Shown here: piece after piece, positions 31,249 to 39,606 of the stretch
Numbering within the stretch: position 1 is the first letter of the stretch
How the letters are laid out: every line of letters begins with the position of its first letter
Assembly (NCBI RefSeq): GCF_009883635.2
Contig: NZ_CP026115.2
Coordinates: 5,580,001 to 5,644,000 of the forward strand
Direction: 5' to 3'
DNA: 64,000 nt
Origin: Pseudomonas putida
Lineage (GTDB): Bacteria > Pseudomonadota > Gammaproteobacteria > Pseudomonadales > Pseudomonadaceae
Position numbers and translations under genes: made by a program
The notes under the pieces: model-generated
What the model saw: the letters and a program-made list of their open reading frames with translations, nothing else
What the model was told of the DNA's origin: nothing
Databases searched by the model: none

Positions 31249-32170
31249 GGGCGTTTTCCTTGCTGTGAATGAGTGCTTGCAGCTCGCGAAGGCGGCCTTG
31301 CGGTGACTCTTCGAGGTTGGTGTAGATAGCCTCGGCCCGCGCATCAGTCATCAGCCACCTGTGCTCGGCGACCAGGCGAATGAAATCACCGGCAACGGTC
31401 TCGTCGCTGAAGTTGAGTGCATCCAGTTGCGGCAACAGGGCTTCGATCCATTCACGGATCTCCGCCAGCGTGCGATCGGTATGAGCCGGCGTAGCCAGCA
31501 GTTCGTGGGCAAGACTGATCACGAAGTGTTCGTGCAAGCCCGATTGCAGCCGGCCAAGCTCGTGCTCTTGCAGGGACAACAGAAGGGCATACCTCGAACG
31601 CGCTGTGGTCGGAGTGTTTTCAAGTGTCTTCCACTCATGGACAGGCCCCCAGTCGACTCGCCACGCCAAACGCGACACCGGGCCCAGCCAGGCTGCTCGA
31701 TTGGCCTCATCCAATGCGTCCAGCCAGGCGCTCAGGTGATTGGGCGTAATGTGGTGGGTGGCCACCCCCAGATCCGGCATGGTGAATTGCACCAGGCTGT
31801 GGAAATGGTCGGAAAGCTCATCGACGCTGACCTCTGCATCCATAGCGATAGCGCCGCCAATGGGCATCCAGCTAATGACGGCATGACGAAGCAGTTCTGG
31901 CGAATCGCTGACGTCCACCAGCAATGGGCCGAACTCATATTCTTCATCCATGACGCTGCGTTTCCAGGGCCAGGCGTGAGGCGGGCGATGGGCCACGGCA
32001 TCGATCAGCTCCAACACTGACGGCGCGTAGGGAGGCACTACTTCACCTTGCGGTGAAATGGAGAGCGGGCGGACGGCTGAATACTCCAGCTCTCGACTGA
32101 GCAGCAAGAGAAAGCGCAAGCCACTGGCAAAGTGGGTGTCAGGCATAGGCACGGATGATGAACCCATCAT
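31241..32170 (-). CDS. DUF4123-type effector adaptor/chaperone
   Basis: 309 residues. Its start codon overlaps the vgrG stop (ATGA) and its stop overlaps the effector start by 8 bases, giving a tightly coupled vgrG-adaptor-effector chain. Segments such as [20 protein letters not shown] and [17 protein letters not shown] match the layout of DUF4123 proteins, which bind an effector's N-terminal region and load it on VgrG. An SVPM-containing second ATG directly follows the first, so either could be used. Cytoplasmic; not expected to be secreted. Confidence 0.82.
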   Translation of the reverse strand: MMGSSSVPMPDTHFASGLRFLLLLSRELEYSAVRPLSISPQGEVVPPYAPSVLELIDAVAHRPPHAWPWKRSVMDEEYEFGPLLVDVSDSPELLRHAVISWMPIGGAIAMDAEVSVDELSDHFHSLVQFTMPDLGVATHHITPNHLSAWLDALDEANRAAWLGPVSRLAWRVDWGPVHEWKTLENTPTTARSRYALLLSLQEHELGRLQSGLHEHFVISLAHELLATPAHTDRTLAEIREWIEALLPQLDALNFSDETVAGDFIRLVAEHRWLMTDARAEAIYTNLEESPQGRLRELQALIHSKENAHD

Positions 32171-34335
32171 GCGCCAGGTGCTCCTATGCAGTTGCAGTCA
32201 GACAGCGAGCACGTTCCGTCGGGACGTCGCCCGCACTGCCGATCCAGAGGGGCCCCGCTGACGGGTGCGCCATTGATGGTGAAGGAATGAGTGGAGCCAC
32301 CCAGCGATTGGTGCACCGCTCCGTTGAGGCGTATCGTCGGGCTGTCCAGCGTGATGCCGGACTCATCGATACGAATCGAGCCACCCGGGCCTTGAATGAC
32401 CAGTGCTTCAGCCGCCCGCAGGTCATAACGCCGGGTGCGCCTGCGGATTTCCGTTCGTACCTCCAGTTCCGCATGCCCTTCGATCTGTTGCTCGAGATTG
32501 CCGCCAATCTGGACCTGATAGTTGGCGGTGATCTTGTCGTGGCGATGGTTGCCGACGGCTTCGAAACGGTCCTTGGCGATATTGATCCTCTGGTTGCGGC
32601 CAACATGGAGGAAGTCGTCCTGGCCAATGCTGACGCGTTCATCGTTACCGACGGTTTCACTGCGGTCATGGCCAATGGAAATTGTTTCATCGTGGCCAAT
32701 CTGCTCGGTCCGGTCGTTGCCTATCTGCGTGCTCTCATCGTGCTTGACCACATTGTTCTGATCCCGCTCGGCATGGATGAACACCTCTTGCCGGCCCAGC
32801 TCATCTTCGAAACGCAGCTCGTTATAGCCATCGCCCTTGTGGGTCTGGCTCTTGATGGTCATGCGGGTCTTGTGTTCCGGCAGGTCATACGGCGGCAGCT
32901 GGTTACCGCAGTAGGTGCGGCCGGTGATGATCGGCTGATCGGGGTCACCGTTGAGGTACTGGACGATCACCTCCTGACCGATGCGGGGGATGGCCATCGA
33001 GCCCCAGCTGCCGCCGGCCCAGGCTTGCGACACGCGCACCCAGCAGGAACTGAACTCGTTGCTGTTGCTTTCCCGGTCCCAGGGGAAGCTGACCTTGACC
33101 CGGCCCCACGGGTCGCAAAAGATCTCCTCGCCGGGCGGGCCGACCACGGTGGCCATGTGCGGGCCATCGACGCGTGGCCGGGGCAGCGGCGCCGGTCGCC
33201 ATTCGGCCATGCCGGGGACCAGCACGGTGCTTTGCTCGTAATGGGTGCCTTGCTTGGCGTCGGCGGCGCCTTCCTGCAGGCTGGTGAACTGGCTGCCCTC
33301 GTGGCGGGCGCTGATCACCCGCCAGAGCACATTGAGGTTTTCGCGCGGGTGGCCGGTGAGGATGAAGGCCTTGCCTGGCTGCAGGCGAACGTCGTCGCCT
33401 GTGACTTCGGCGATGCGGGCATCGTGGCGCAAACCGGTAAGGCGGGTTTGGGTGAAAGGGATACCCACCACTTCGCGCTTGTAGCGACCGGGGTAGTCGA
33501 AGCGCTCGTAATCCATGGACTGATGCACTTCGCCCTTGGCGCTGGCTTGTTGATCCAGGCGATAGGCTGGGTGGGTGAAGGTATAGTCACGCTGGGCCTG
33601 GCGCGCAGTGCGGACGTTTTCGCTGTAGTGGAAGCGCCGTAGGCAAGGTTGCGCCTGGTCGCCACCGCTGTTGACGTGGTAGACCACAGGCTCAGGGCTA
33701 ATTGCATCCTCTGCTTCGTAGGCGCCTTGGTGCTTGTCCTTGGCCTGAATGGGACCTTGTCTGATCAGGCCCAGTGATAACAAACGGTCGGTGATGAGCA
33801 GCTTGTGTTGCTTGGGGCTGTGCTCGAAGCTGTAGACGAAACCTTCCTCTGCCGCGAGGCGGGCAATGAAGTCGAGGTCGGTCTCGCCAGCCTGAACGCA
33901 AAATTCGCGGACCTGATGGTCCACACTGGTACTCAGATCGAAGCGCAGGATGCCCTGGCGCTGGAGCATCAGTTCGAGAATCTGTGGAACGGTCTTCTGC
34001 TGGAAGATACGCCAGTTCGAGCGCAGCCCGGCGCGGGCCAGTTGCGGTTCGACCAACGCGTGATAGCGAGTGCGGTGGAAGCCGCTGTCGCCCTGGCGGA
34101 AGCGGCTGATCAGGCCGTGTACGTAACGCACCGGGTGCCCTTCATCCCAGATGGTGAAGAGAGCAGGTCTGTCGAGCAGTTGGCCGAAGTCGATATCGTC
34201 ATGGAAGCTGATCAGCTCCAGGTGCAACTGGAAGGGAGTACTGAGCGCTTCGTCAAGCGTGAAGGACACCACTTCGAGATCCATTTCAGCGATCAAAGGC
34301 TCGAAGCTGTAACGGAAGTGAGATTGGCTAGGCAT
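32167..34335 (-). CDS. vgrG: T6SS spike protein VgrG (TssI)
   Basis: 722 residues. Residues 1-370 match the gp27-like part ([38 protein letters not shown]), followed by the gp5 OB-fold (about 385-480; [38 protein letters not shown]). A beta-helix of repeated D-x-[ST]-x-x-[IV]-G units spans about 530-600 ([14 protein letters not shown]). The last 20 residues form a cysteine-rich tail ([18 protein letters not shown]), which is not typical and may bind the effector or a tip protein. Hcp is encoded just upstream, adaptor and effector just downstream. Confidence 0.93.
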   Translation of the reverse strand: MPSQSHFRYSFEPLIAEMDLEVVSFTLDEALSTPFQLHLELISFHDDIDFGQLLDRPALFTIWDEGHPVRYVHGLISRFRQGDSGFHRTRYHALVEPQLARAGLRSNWRIFQQKTVPQILELMLQRQGILRFDLSTSVDHQVREFCVQAGETDLDFIARLAAEEGFVYSFEHSPKQHKLLITDRLLSLGLIRQGPIQAKDKHQGAYEAEDAISPEPVVYHVNSGGDQAQPCLRRFHYSENVRTARQAQRDYTFTHPAYRLDQQASAKGEVHQSMDYERFDYPGRYKREVVGIPFTQTRLTGLRHDARIAEVTGDDVRLQPGKAFILTGHPRENLNVLWRVISARHEGSQFTSLQEGAADAKQGTHYEQSTVLVPGMAEWRPAPLPRPRVDGPHMATVVGPPGEEIFCDPWGRVKVSFPWDRESNSNEFSSCWVRVSQAWAGGSWGSMAIPRIGQEVIVQYLNGDPDQPIITGRTYCGNQLPPYDLPEHKTRMTIKSQTHKGDGYNELRFEDELGRQEVFIHAERDQNNVVKHDESTQIGNDRTEQIGHDETISIGHDRSETVGNDERVSIGQDDFLHVGRNQRINIAKDRFEAVGNHRHDKITANYQVQIGGNLEQQIEGHAELEVRTEIRRRTRRYDLRAAEALVIQGPGGSIRIDESGITLDSPTIRLNGAVHQSLGGSTHSFTINGAPVSGAPLDRQCGRRPDGTCSLSDCNCIGAPGA

Positions 34336-34371
34336 GTGAAATCCTTATCTGCCGTCACTGGAGGTAGAAAG

Positions 34372-34395
34372 TCCGGGCAGACGAGTCCGCCCGGA
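34372..34395 (-). terminator. Hairpin between hcp and vgrG, possible attenuator
   Basis: TCCGGGC / GCCCGGA, seven-base perfect stem with a ten-base loop, 14 bases beyond the hcp stop and about 40 before vgrG. Read on the minus strand it is followed by CTTTCTACC, only moderately T-rich. Partial termination here would make hcp, needed in large amounts, more abundant than vgrG. Confidence 0.5.
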
Positions 34396-34408
34396 GCACT
34401 CCTGAATG

Positions 34409-34924
34409 TCAGGCAGCAGGCGCTCGCCAGTCATCGGAACTTTCGGTGTTCGCAGCGACGTGGGCCCAGTTGATTTTCCGATAGGCCAGCGATACCTCAA
34501 TCAGTTGCGTGTGGCTTTCGTTCTCCTTGTCTTGAGCATGAGGGAGTACCGTATGGATGTTGACGACGGTGGCGTCTTCGAGCGTTGTGGTGAAAAAATG
34601 CTCTTGCTTGCCCTCCACAGAAGTCCGATACCACTTGATTTCGGCTTCGATGAGCATTTCCCCAGTTGTCAGCGCCTGATAAAGGAGTGGTATCGCCTTG
34701 TTCAGTGCGCAAGTGAAAGTCAAGGGTTTATGAATACGCTGACCGGTCGGTTGACCGCTCTGTGGGTCTGTTGGTGTAGTTACTTCGTGTTTGATCTCCT
34801 GTATCAGAATCTCGTCTTCGTGACCTTCTACGAAGACATTGCCGACCGAGTCAGGGGTGAAGGCGCTCGCGGTGATGTTGCCTTGGGTCTTACCTACGAT
34901 TCTGATGTAAGCGGGTGTTGCCAT
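34409..34924 (-). CDS. hcp: T6SS tube protein Hcp (TssD)
   Basis: 171 residues from the ATG at 34924, with CAGGAGAAACTGCC just upstream; the frame above it reads through the gap from tssL and is not Hcp-like. MATPAYIRIVGKTQGNITASAF is the standard Hcp opening, and HKPLTFTCALNKAIPLLYQAL and VVNIHTVLPHAQD match the beta-barrel core. Hcp hexamers stack to form the inner tube and are secreted. It lies 111 bases after tssL and 73 before vgrG, the usual position for the secreted parts of the apparatus. Confidence 0.93.
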   Translation of the reverse strand: MATPAYIRIVGKTQGNITASAFTPDSVGNVFVEGHEDEILIQEIKHEVTTPTDPQSGQPTGQRIHKPLTFTCALNKAIPLLYQALTTGEMLIEAEIKWYRTSVEGKQEHFFTTTLEDATVVNIHTVLPHAQDKENESHTQLIEVSLAYRKINWAHVAANTESSDDWRAPAA

Positions 34925-35035
34925 GGCAGTTTCTCCTGTCTCCAAGTGGATAATCACGCGCACCATGGGCGGCGTGGCCATCGGTAGCGATGGGCTTTTC
35001 AACGAGGTCGGCCCTCGTCAATTCGTTGAATCAGG

Positions 35036-35881
35036 TCACTGCTGAAGAATGCTGTTGAGCGACTCCAGCACTTCAGCAGTCAGCAGGTGCAGGTGATAGC
35101 TGTAAACCCCGTACACCACTGCCATGGCCGTAGCACTGATCAGCAACGGACTCCACCACGGCCACTGCCGGTGCATCCGAAAGTCGCTTGAAGCGACATT
35201 GGCCAGCGGATCGCAGACCTGTTCCGGGACCGGACCACGCACTTCGCGGATTAGTGTGTGGATCTGCTGGAGCAGGGCGTTCACCGCCTCATCACCCTTG
35301 GGTGCCAGGCCGTATTTGCCTTTGAGACCGAGGCACAGGCACAGGTACAGAAACTCCAGCACGTCGATATAGCGCTGGGGCTCCTGCATAAGGCGCGACA
35401 GCACCGTGTAGATCTTCTCCCCGCCCCAGGTCTCATGATGAAAAATGCTCAGCAGCGACTCCTGGCTCCAACAAGAACTTCTGCCCCAGGGGCGGCTCAT
35501 CACGGCCTCGTCCAGGTACAGGCACAGGGCGTAGGAATAGGCCAGCAGTTGCGCCGACTCATAGCCGCGCTGGCGCATTTCTTCGACAACGTTGTCGACC
35601 TGGGTGCGCACCTGATGGTGCACCTCCTGAATGTTGGGCAGGCTGTCCAGCGTGCGCAGGCGCATCACCAGGCCGAACAGCGGCATCGCCGCATCGATCA
35701 TGGGGTTCTGGAAGGTGCCGCGCAGCTGGAAATCCGGGTCTGCCGGGTAGCCTGCGCAAGCGCTTTTGGCATCAGCCGCATACGCGTCTGCAGCCCCGGA
35801 TTTTGACGGGTGAAGCGCCGTCTCCAGCGGTTCGCGTTTCGTTGGCGGTCTATCAACAGCCTTGCTGTCGGACGCTTCCAT
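35036..35881 (-). CDS. tssL: T6SS membrane-complex protein TssL (DotU family)
   Basis: 281 residues from the ATG at 35881, one base after the tssK stop. The first 50 residues are a polar low-complexity tail. The cytoplasmic DotU domain (about 55-240) has NPMIDAAMPLFGLVMRLRTL, ALCLYLDEAVMSRPWG, and HHETWGGEKIYTVLSRL, all typical. A single helix near the C-terminus (WWSPLLISATAMAVVYGVYSY) anchors it in the inner membrane. No peptidoglycan-binding extension is present. It would pair with TssM and TssJ in the trans-envelope complex. Confidence 0.92.
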   Translation of the reverse strand: MEASDSKAVDRPPTKREPLETALHPSKSGAADAYAADAKSACAGYPADPDFQLRGTFQNPMIDAAMPLFGLVMRLRTLDSLPNIQEVHHQVRTQVDNVVEEMRQRGYESAQLLAYSYALCLYLDEAVMSRPWGRSSCWSQESLLSIFHHETWGGEKIYTVLSRLMQEPQRYIDVLEFLYLCLCLGLKGKYGLAPKGDEAVNALLQQIHTLIREVRGPVPEQVCDPLANVASSDFRMHRQWPWWSPLLISATAMAVVYGVYSYHLHLLTAEVLESLNSILQQ

Positions 35882-35882
35882 T

Positions 35883-37220
35883 TCATTCACTCCTGATCGC
35901 CCAGAATTGCAGTTCAAGGCCCGGGATTTTTCCGGCAATGTGGATGCCGAACCCATGGCTGTCCTTCATGGATGCCCAGGCCGGGCTGCGCCGGTCCAGC
36001 TCGAAGTAGCTGAAGCCGGCATGGAAGGGCAGGTCGCGCGGGGCCACAGGCAATGCCACCAGCCCAATGCCCGGCAAGTGATGCAGGACCATCTCGTTCA
36101 TCGCTTCCAGCGCGCTGACCTTGACTGTGTGCACGAAGGTCTGACGCAACGATTCCACGGGCTGGTTGGCGCGCACCGCCAGGATGAAGTCGGCCTCGTC
36201 GATCAGGCGGCGATCTTCCAGGGTCGTAGTCATCACACCCCAATCGAGGGTCTGCAGCGGCAACGACAGCGCCCGCGGCTGCAGCACCGTGCTCAGGGCG
36301 CGGCGCAGCGTGTCTTGCAGTGGTTTGAAGGAAGTACGCAGGGCGTTGTGGTGATACGCCGGGTATTCCTGCGGCAGGCGGTTCTCGTCGGTGAAGGTCA
36401 CCAGTTCGCCACAGGCCTGGCTCATGCTGAGATAGAGTTGTTCCGGGTGAGTCTGCGGTTGCCGGGCCAGGTGGGCGAAGCAGGGCCACCAGCGATTCAG
36501 GGCCTGCAACAGGTTGAAGTCACGGATATCGGCGATGCCGGATTGGCCTGACGAGCCGATACGCGCCGCCAGGTTGCGCGCACGTTCGCGGAAGGTATTG
36601 CTGATCTCTTCAAGGAAGCGCTGCAGCGCCGGCACTGCCCGCACCGACACGCTGGTGGGGTAGAACGATTCGTCCAGCTGCAGGCTGCCATCGGGGCGAC
36701 GCTCGAGGATTCTCGCCAGGGCGAGGCGGGTATAGGCACTGCTGTCTTCACTTTGCCGCCGCAGTTGCAGGTTCGGCACGGCGAGGCCCACCTGTACCAG
36801 GTCGCCATCGGCGGTGTGGGTGTCCTTGATATCCTGGGCATGCGCGACATAACGCAGGTTTGCCACGCTGTCCGGCCAGCTCACTTCACGGCCGCCGTCG
36901 GAGCGCAGCGGCAGGCACAGGTAGATCTCGCTGTTCTGCGCGCCATCGTCGCTGATCTCCAGCGGTGGCGGTGGGGGCAGGTCGCCAGGGATATCGAAGA
37001 CGGCCCCGTCGGGCATGATGCCTCTGGCCCGGGTGATGGCGACCTTGCCAAGGCACAGGTATTCATCGTTCAACTGCAGCTCGCTGAAACCGTAGAACCC
37101 CGCACTCAGGCTGCTCAGGCGTTGATGCAGCGCCGCCTCGCTGGCCCGGGCCGCTTGCTGGAAATGCTGCGGTTTGACGAACAGGCCTTCGGGCCATAGC
37201 ACAGGGTTACGTGAACTCAT
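35883..37220 (-). CDS. tssK: T6SS baseplate protein TssK
   Basis: 445 residues. ATG at 37220 is preferred because GGAG sits five bases before it; a GTG six bases upstream would lie on the ribosome site. NPVLWPEGLFVKPQHFQQ is the family's opening motif, and later LERRPDGSLQLDESFYPTS-type sequence and FSYFELDRRSPAW are conserved. TssK trimers link the baseplate wedge (TssEFG) to the TssLM membrane complex. The gene sits between tssJ and tssL, the common J-K-L order. Confidence 0.92.
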   Translation of the reverse strand: MSSRNPVLWPEGLFVKPQHFQQAARASEAALHQRLSSLSAGFYGFSELQLNDEYLCLGKVAITRARGIMPDGAVFDIPGDLPPPPPLEISDDGAQNSEIYLCLPLRSDGGREVSWPDSVANLRYVAHAQDIKDTHTADGDLVQVGLAVPNLQLRRQSEDSSAYTRLALARILERRPDGSLQLDESFYPTSVSVRAVPALQRFLEEISNTFRERARNLAARIGSSGQSGIADIRDFNLLQALNRWWPCFAHLARQPQTHPEQLYLSMSQACGELVTFTDENRLPQEYPAYHHNALRTSFKPLQDTLRRALSTVLQPRALSLPLQTLDWGVMTTTLEDRRLIDEADFILAVRANQPVESLRQTFVHTVKVSALEAMNEMVLHHLPGIGLVALPVAPRDLPFHAGFSYFELDRRSPAWASMKDSHGFGIHIAGKIPGLELQFWAIRSE

Positions 37221-37265
37221 GGGCACTCCATGTCAGGGATGAGGGGTGGCGGGCCGGCTGATCGA

Positions 37266-38021
37266 TCATCGGTCCTCTTCCTTGAGCTCGATTTGCGCGT
37301 CATGGACTTGCAGCGAGAGCACCACCCGGCGGCCACGCGGGGCAATGCGCAGTACCTGCTGCCAGGTTGCGCTCTCCAGGCTGCGGTAGTCGGCAATCAC
37401 TGCAATGAAGCGCGTGTCGTCATGGAGGGGTTCGAACGGCACGAACTTGAACTGGCCGGGCGACAGCAGGTAATCGTCATCGCGGATGTAGGTGTTGCGC
37501 AGCGCTTTGGCCGGGTCCGGCACCAGTTGTTGGTAAACGCTGTTGAGCAGCAGTGAGTCGTCCCGCAGTTGCAGGACCTTGACGGCGATGGGGCTGGCGA
37601 GCTGGGGGCCGTGGCCGGGCGTTGCATCGGGCCGCTCAAGCCCTGTCGTGGGCACCTCGTAGTCCCCGAGCGCACTCTCATCGGCAGGTACTGATTCGGG
37701 ATACTGCGCCTGCAAGTAGCTGAACAGGCTGGCAACTTTCTCGGTGAGCGCATGCGGGTCGTCTGCGCTCAGGCTGACCGTGTAAGGGCCAGGCTCGAGT
37801 TCGCCTGGTGCTGCTTCAGCGGATTCGCCGTTGTCGGCAACACCATTGAGCGTAGGGCTGACATGGATACTGATGGCAAGTTCGGTCGGCACATCTTCCG
37901 GTGCGCCCACGGGGATTGACGGGTCTTTCAGCACCTTGGACATCTTGCCCAGGGCAGTGCAGCCAGAGGTGGTGGTGAGTACAAGCAACAGTGAAGCGCA
38001 AAGCATCCGGCGTGGAAGCAT
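37266..38021 (-). CDS. tssJ: T6SS outer-membrane lipoprotein TssJ
   Basis: 251 residues from the ATG at 38021; the lipoprotein signal peptide has the lipobox LTTTSGC, with the cysteine at about residue 20, and the frame upstream runs into the FHA gene. The beta-sandwich is indicated by TELAISIHVSPTLNG, DYLLSPGQFKFVPFEP and FIAVIADYRSLESATWQQV. An insertion of some 80 residues (about 80-160) makes it longer than many TssJ proteins. Anchored in the outer membrane, it contacts the periplasmic tip of TssM. Confidence 0.9.
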   Translation of the reverse strand: MLPRRMLCASLLLVLTTTSGCTALGKMSKVLKDPSIPVGAPEDVPTELAISIHVSPTLNGVADNGESAEAAPGELEPGPYTVSLSADDPHALTEKVASLFSYLQAQYPESVPADESALGDYEVPTTGLERPDATPGHGPQLASPIAVKVLQLRDDSLLLNSVYQQLVPDPAKALRNTYIRDDDYLLSPGQFKFVPFEPLHDDTRFIAVIADYRSLESATWQQVLRIAPRGRRVVLSLQVHDAQIELKEEDR

Positions 38022-38023
38022 GA

Positions 38024-38593
38024 TCACGGTCCTGTAATCAGATCTTGCAGAGGGTTCTGCTTCGCAGGGCAAGGCTGCGACCTCGCATCGAGGGCAGCCA
38101 AGGGGTCGTGCCCGGGGAGCGGGTCGAATGCCGAGCACACATCTGTCGCGGTAAGGTGTGGCAAGGGATTGATGGCGTTGTCTCGCGGGCGAGTCGAAGC
38201 GCTCGCCTCCAAGGCCTCGTGCACGTCCTGCCGAGGCACGAAGACTTCCTCCAGAGAGCGTCTGATTGCCTGTTCCGTCTGCAGATCGACCCGTAACCGA
38301 TAGGCGCCGACCCGCAGGATGTCGCCATCCTTGAGGCGCATGGGTGGGCGTATTCCGAGGCAGCGCGTGCCGTCATTCAGATACGTGTGGCCGCTGCGGT
38401 CGATGGCGCAGTAGCCGCCGTCCGTCCAGCGGATCTCGCAGTGGATGGGTTGCACCTTCAGGCTCCTGTCGATCAACAGCCAGTCCGCACCCTGGCTGCC
38501 CAGGGTGCCACCACTGCGGCCGAAGCGGTGCTGGCGACTCACGCCGTGCGGTAGCTGTTCGATGTTGCTGACGTGCAGGGTCAAAGTGCTCAT
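38024..38593 (-). CDS. Short FHA-domain protein (T6SS-associated, TagH-like)
   Basis: 189 residues. The FHA fold covers about 20-105, with the phosphothreonine-loop residues visible: FGRSGG, QPIHCEI and YLNDGT, and a closing LKDGDILRVGAYRLRV. T6SS FHA proteins of the TagH/Fha class usually carry a large C-terminal domain in addition; here only a short proline-rich tail follows. No PpkA kinase or PppA phosphatase gene is in the window, so its partner is unclear. It overlaps tssG by four bases and ends two bases before tssJ. Confidence 0.85.
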   Translation of the reverse strand: MSTLTLHVSNIEQLPHGVSRQHRFGRSGGTLGSQGADWLLIDRSLKVQPIHCEIRWTDGGYCAIDRSGHTYLNDGTRCLGIRPPMRLKDGDILRVGAYRLRVDLQTEQAIRRSLEEVFVPRQDVHEALEASASTRPRDNAINPLPHLTATDVCSAFDPLPGHDPLAALDARSQPCPAKQNPLQDLITGP

Positions 38594-39606
38594 GCCCGCC
38601 CCCTGAACCGGACCACCGGGCTGATCACTCCGTGACGGTCATCGATGAAGCTGGTCCAGCCCAGATAGGCACCCTGGCTGCGGTGCAGGCTGAACGGCGT
38701 CAGCGCGTTGCGCTTGAGGCGTAGTTCGAGGTCATACGCCAAGCCATCCCGCAGCAGCACGTCGATCAGTGCACGCAAACGGCCGAAGTTGATGCCACTG
38801 GGCAGCAGGTCGCGAAACTGCGCCTGTTCAAGCTCGCTGATCACGATCGTGAACTTGCTGCTGCGGGTTCGTGTTCGGCTGCCAACCATGAAGCTGCTGC
38901 CCAGTTCGCCGTTGGCCCGGCCGAGTCGCACCAGTTGGCGTGCGGCAGTGCGCACCGAGCGCGTTTCGAACTCGCGGATGTGTACCTGCGAAAGGTCGAA
39001 GCAGTGGCCAATGATGCCGGCCACGGTACCCGGTGAACGGCTACGGCTGGCGATCACACCGGCGAAACTGAGCAAGCGGCTCCAGGGCAGTGTGGTGTCA
39101 CCGCGCAATTGCCGATCATTGAGGCCGATCAGCGCGAAAACGTATTGGGAAAACTGGTCGTCGGCGCCAGGTTGAAAGCGAATGTAGTAACGGTACTTGC
39201 GCCAGGCACGGTGCAGCAGGCTGAGCAGGTAGTGGTTGAAGAAATCGAGGAACGCCGGACGTACACCAATCCCCTGGGCATGTTCATGGGCGATCTGCTC
39301 CAGGTAGTAGGTGGGCAGCGGCGAGTCGCTGCCGTGCAGGCCCATGAAGGTGGTGCAGATCCGGTAGCGGGCATCATGGCCAGGCATTCGCTTGGCACTC
39401 AGCACATCGCTGGCGGGAAAGCGTAGCCGTGGATCGCAGCCCAGGCGCAGCCGCAAGCGCGTGACAGCATCGGGCCAGCGCGCTTCCAGATTGTCACCAT
39501 GCAAGCCGTGCAGATGCTCCAGCAACTGGAAGAAATCGAACCGATGCGCCTGTACGAGTAGCGAATCGGCTAGATCAGGGGCTGTTTGCCAATCAGCGGC
39601 GGCCAT
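38590..39606 (-). CDS. tssG: T6SS baseplate protein TssG
   Basis: 338 residues from the ATG at 39606, 37 bases inside the end of tssF. QAHRFDFFQLLEHLHGL is the typical opening; LRFPASDVLSA, FMGLHGSDSPLPTYYLE and FLDFFNHYLLSLLHRAWRKYRY are strong TssG blocks. With TssE, TssF and TssK it forms the wedge of the contractile baseplate. The long overlap with tssF and the four-base overlap with the FHA gene suggest translational coupling. Confidence 0.92.
   Translation of the reverse strand: MAAADWQTAPDLADSLLVQAHRFDFFQLLEHLHGLHGDNLEARWPDAVTRLRLRLGCDPRLRFPASDVLSAKRMPGHDARYRICTTFMGLHGSDSPLPTYYLEQIAHEHAQGIGVRPAFLDFFNHYLLSLLHRAWRKYRYYIRFQPGADDQFSQYVFALIGLNDRQLRGDTTLPWSRLLSFAGVIASRSRSPGTVAGIIGHCFDLSQVHIREFETRSVRTAARQLVRLGRANGELGSSFMVGSRTRTRSSKFTIVISELEQAQFRDLLPSGINFGRLRALIDVLLRDGLAYDLELRLKRNALTPFSLHRSQGAYLGWTSFIDDRHGVISPVVRFRGRA

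Noticed and set aside
32155-33642. 495-codon open frame on the plus strand
   Set aside because: Antisense to vgrG, which is unambiguous.
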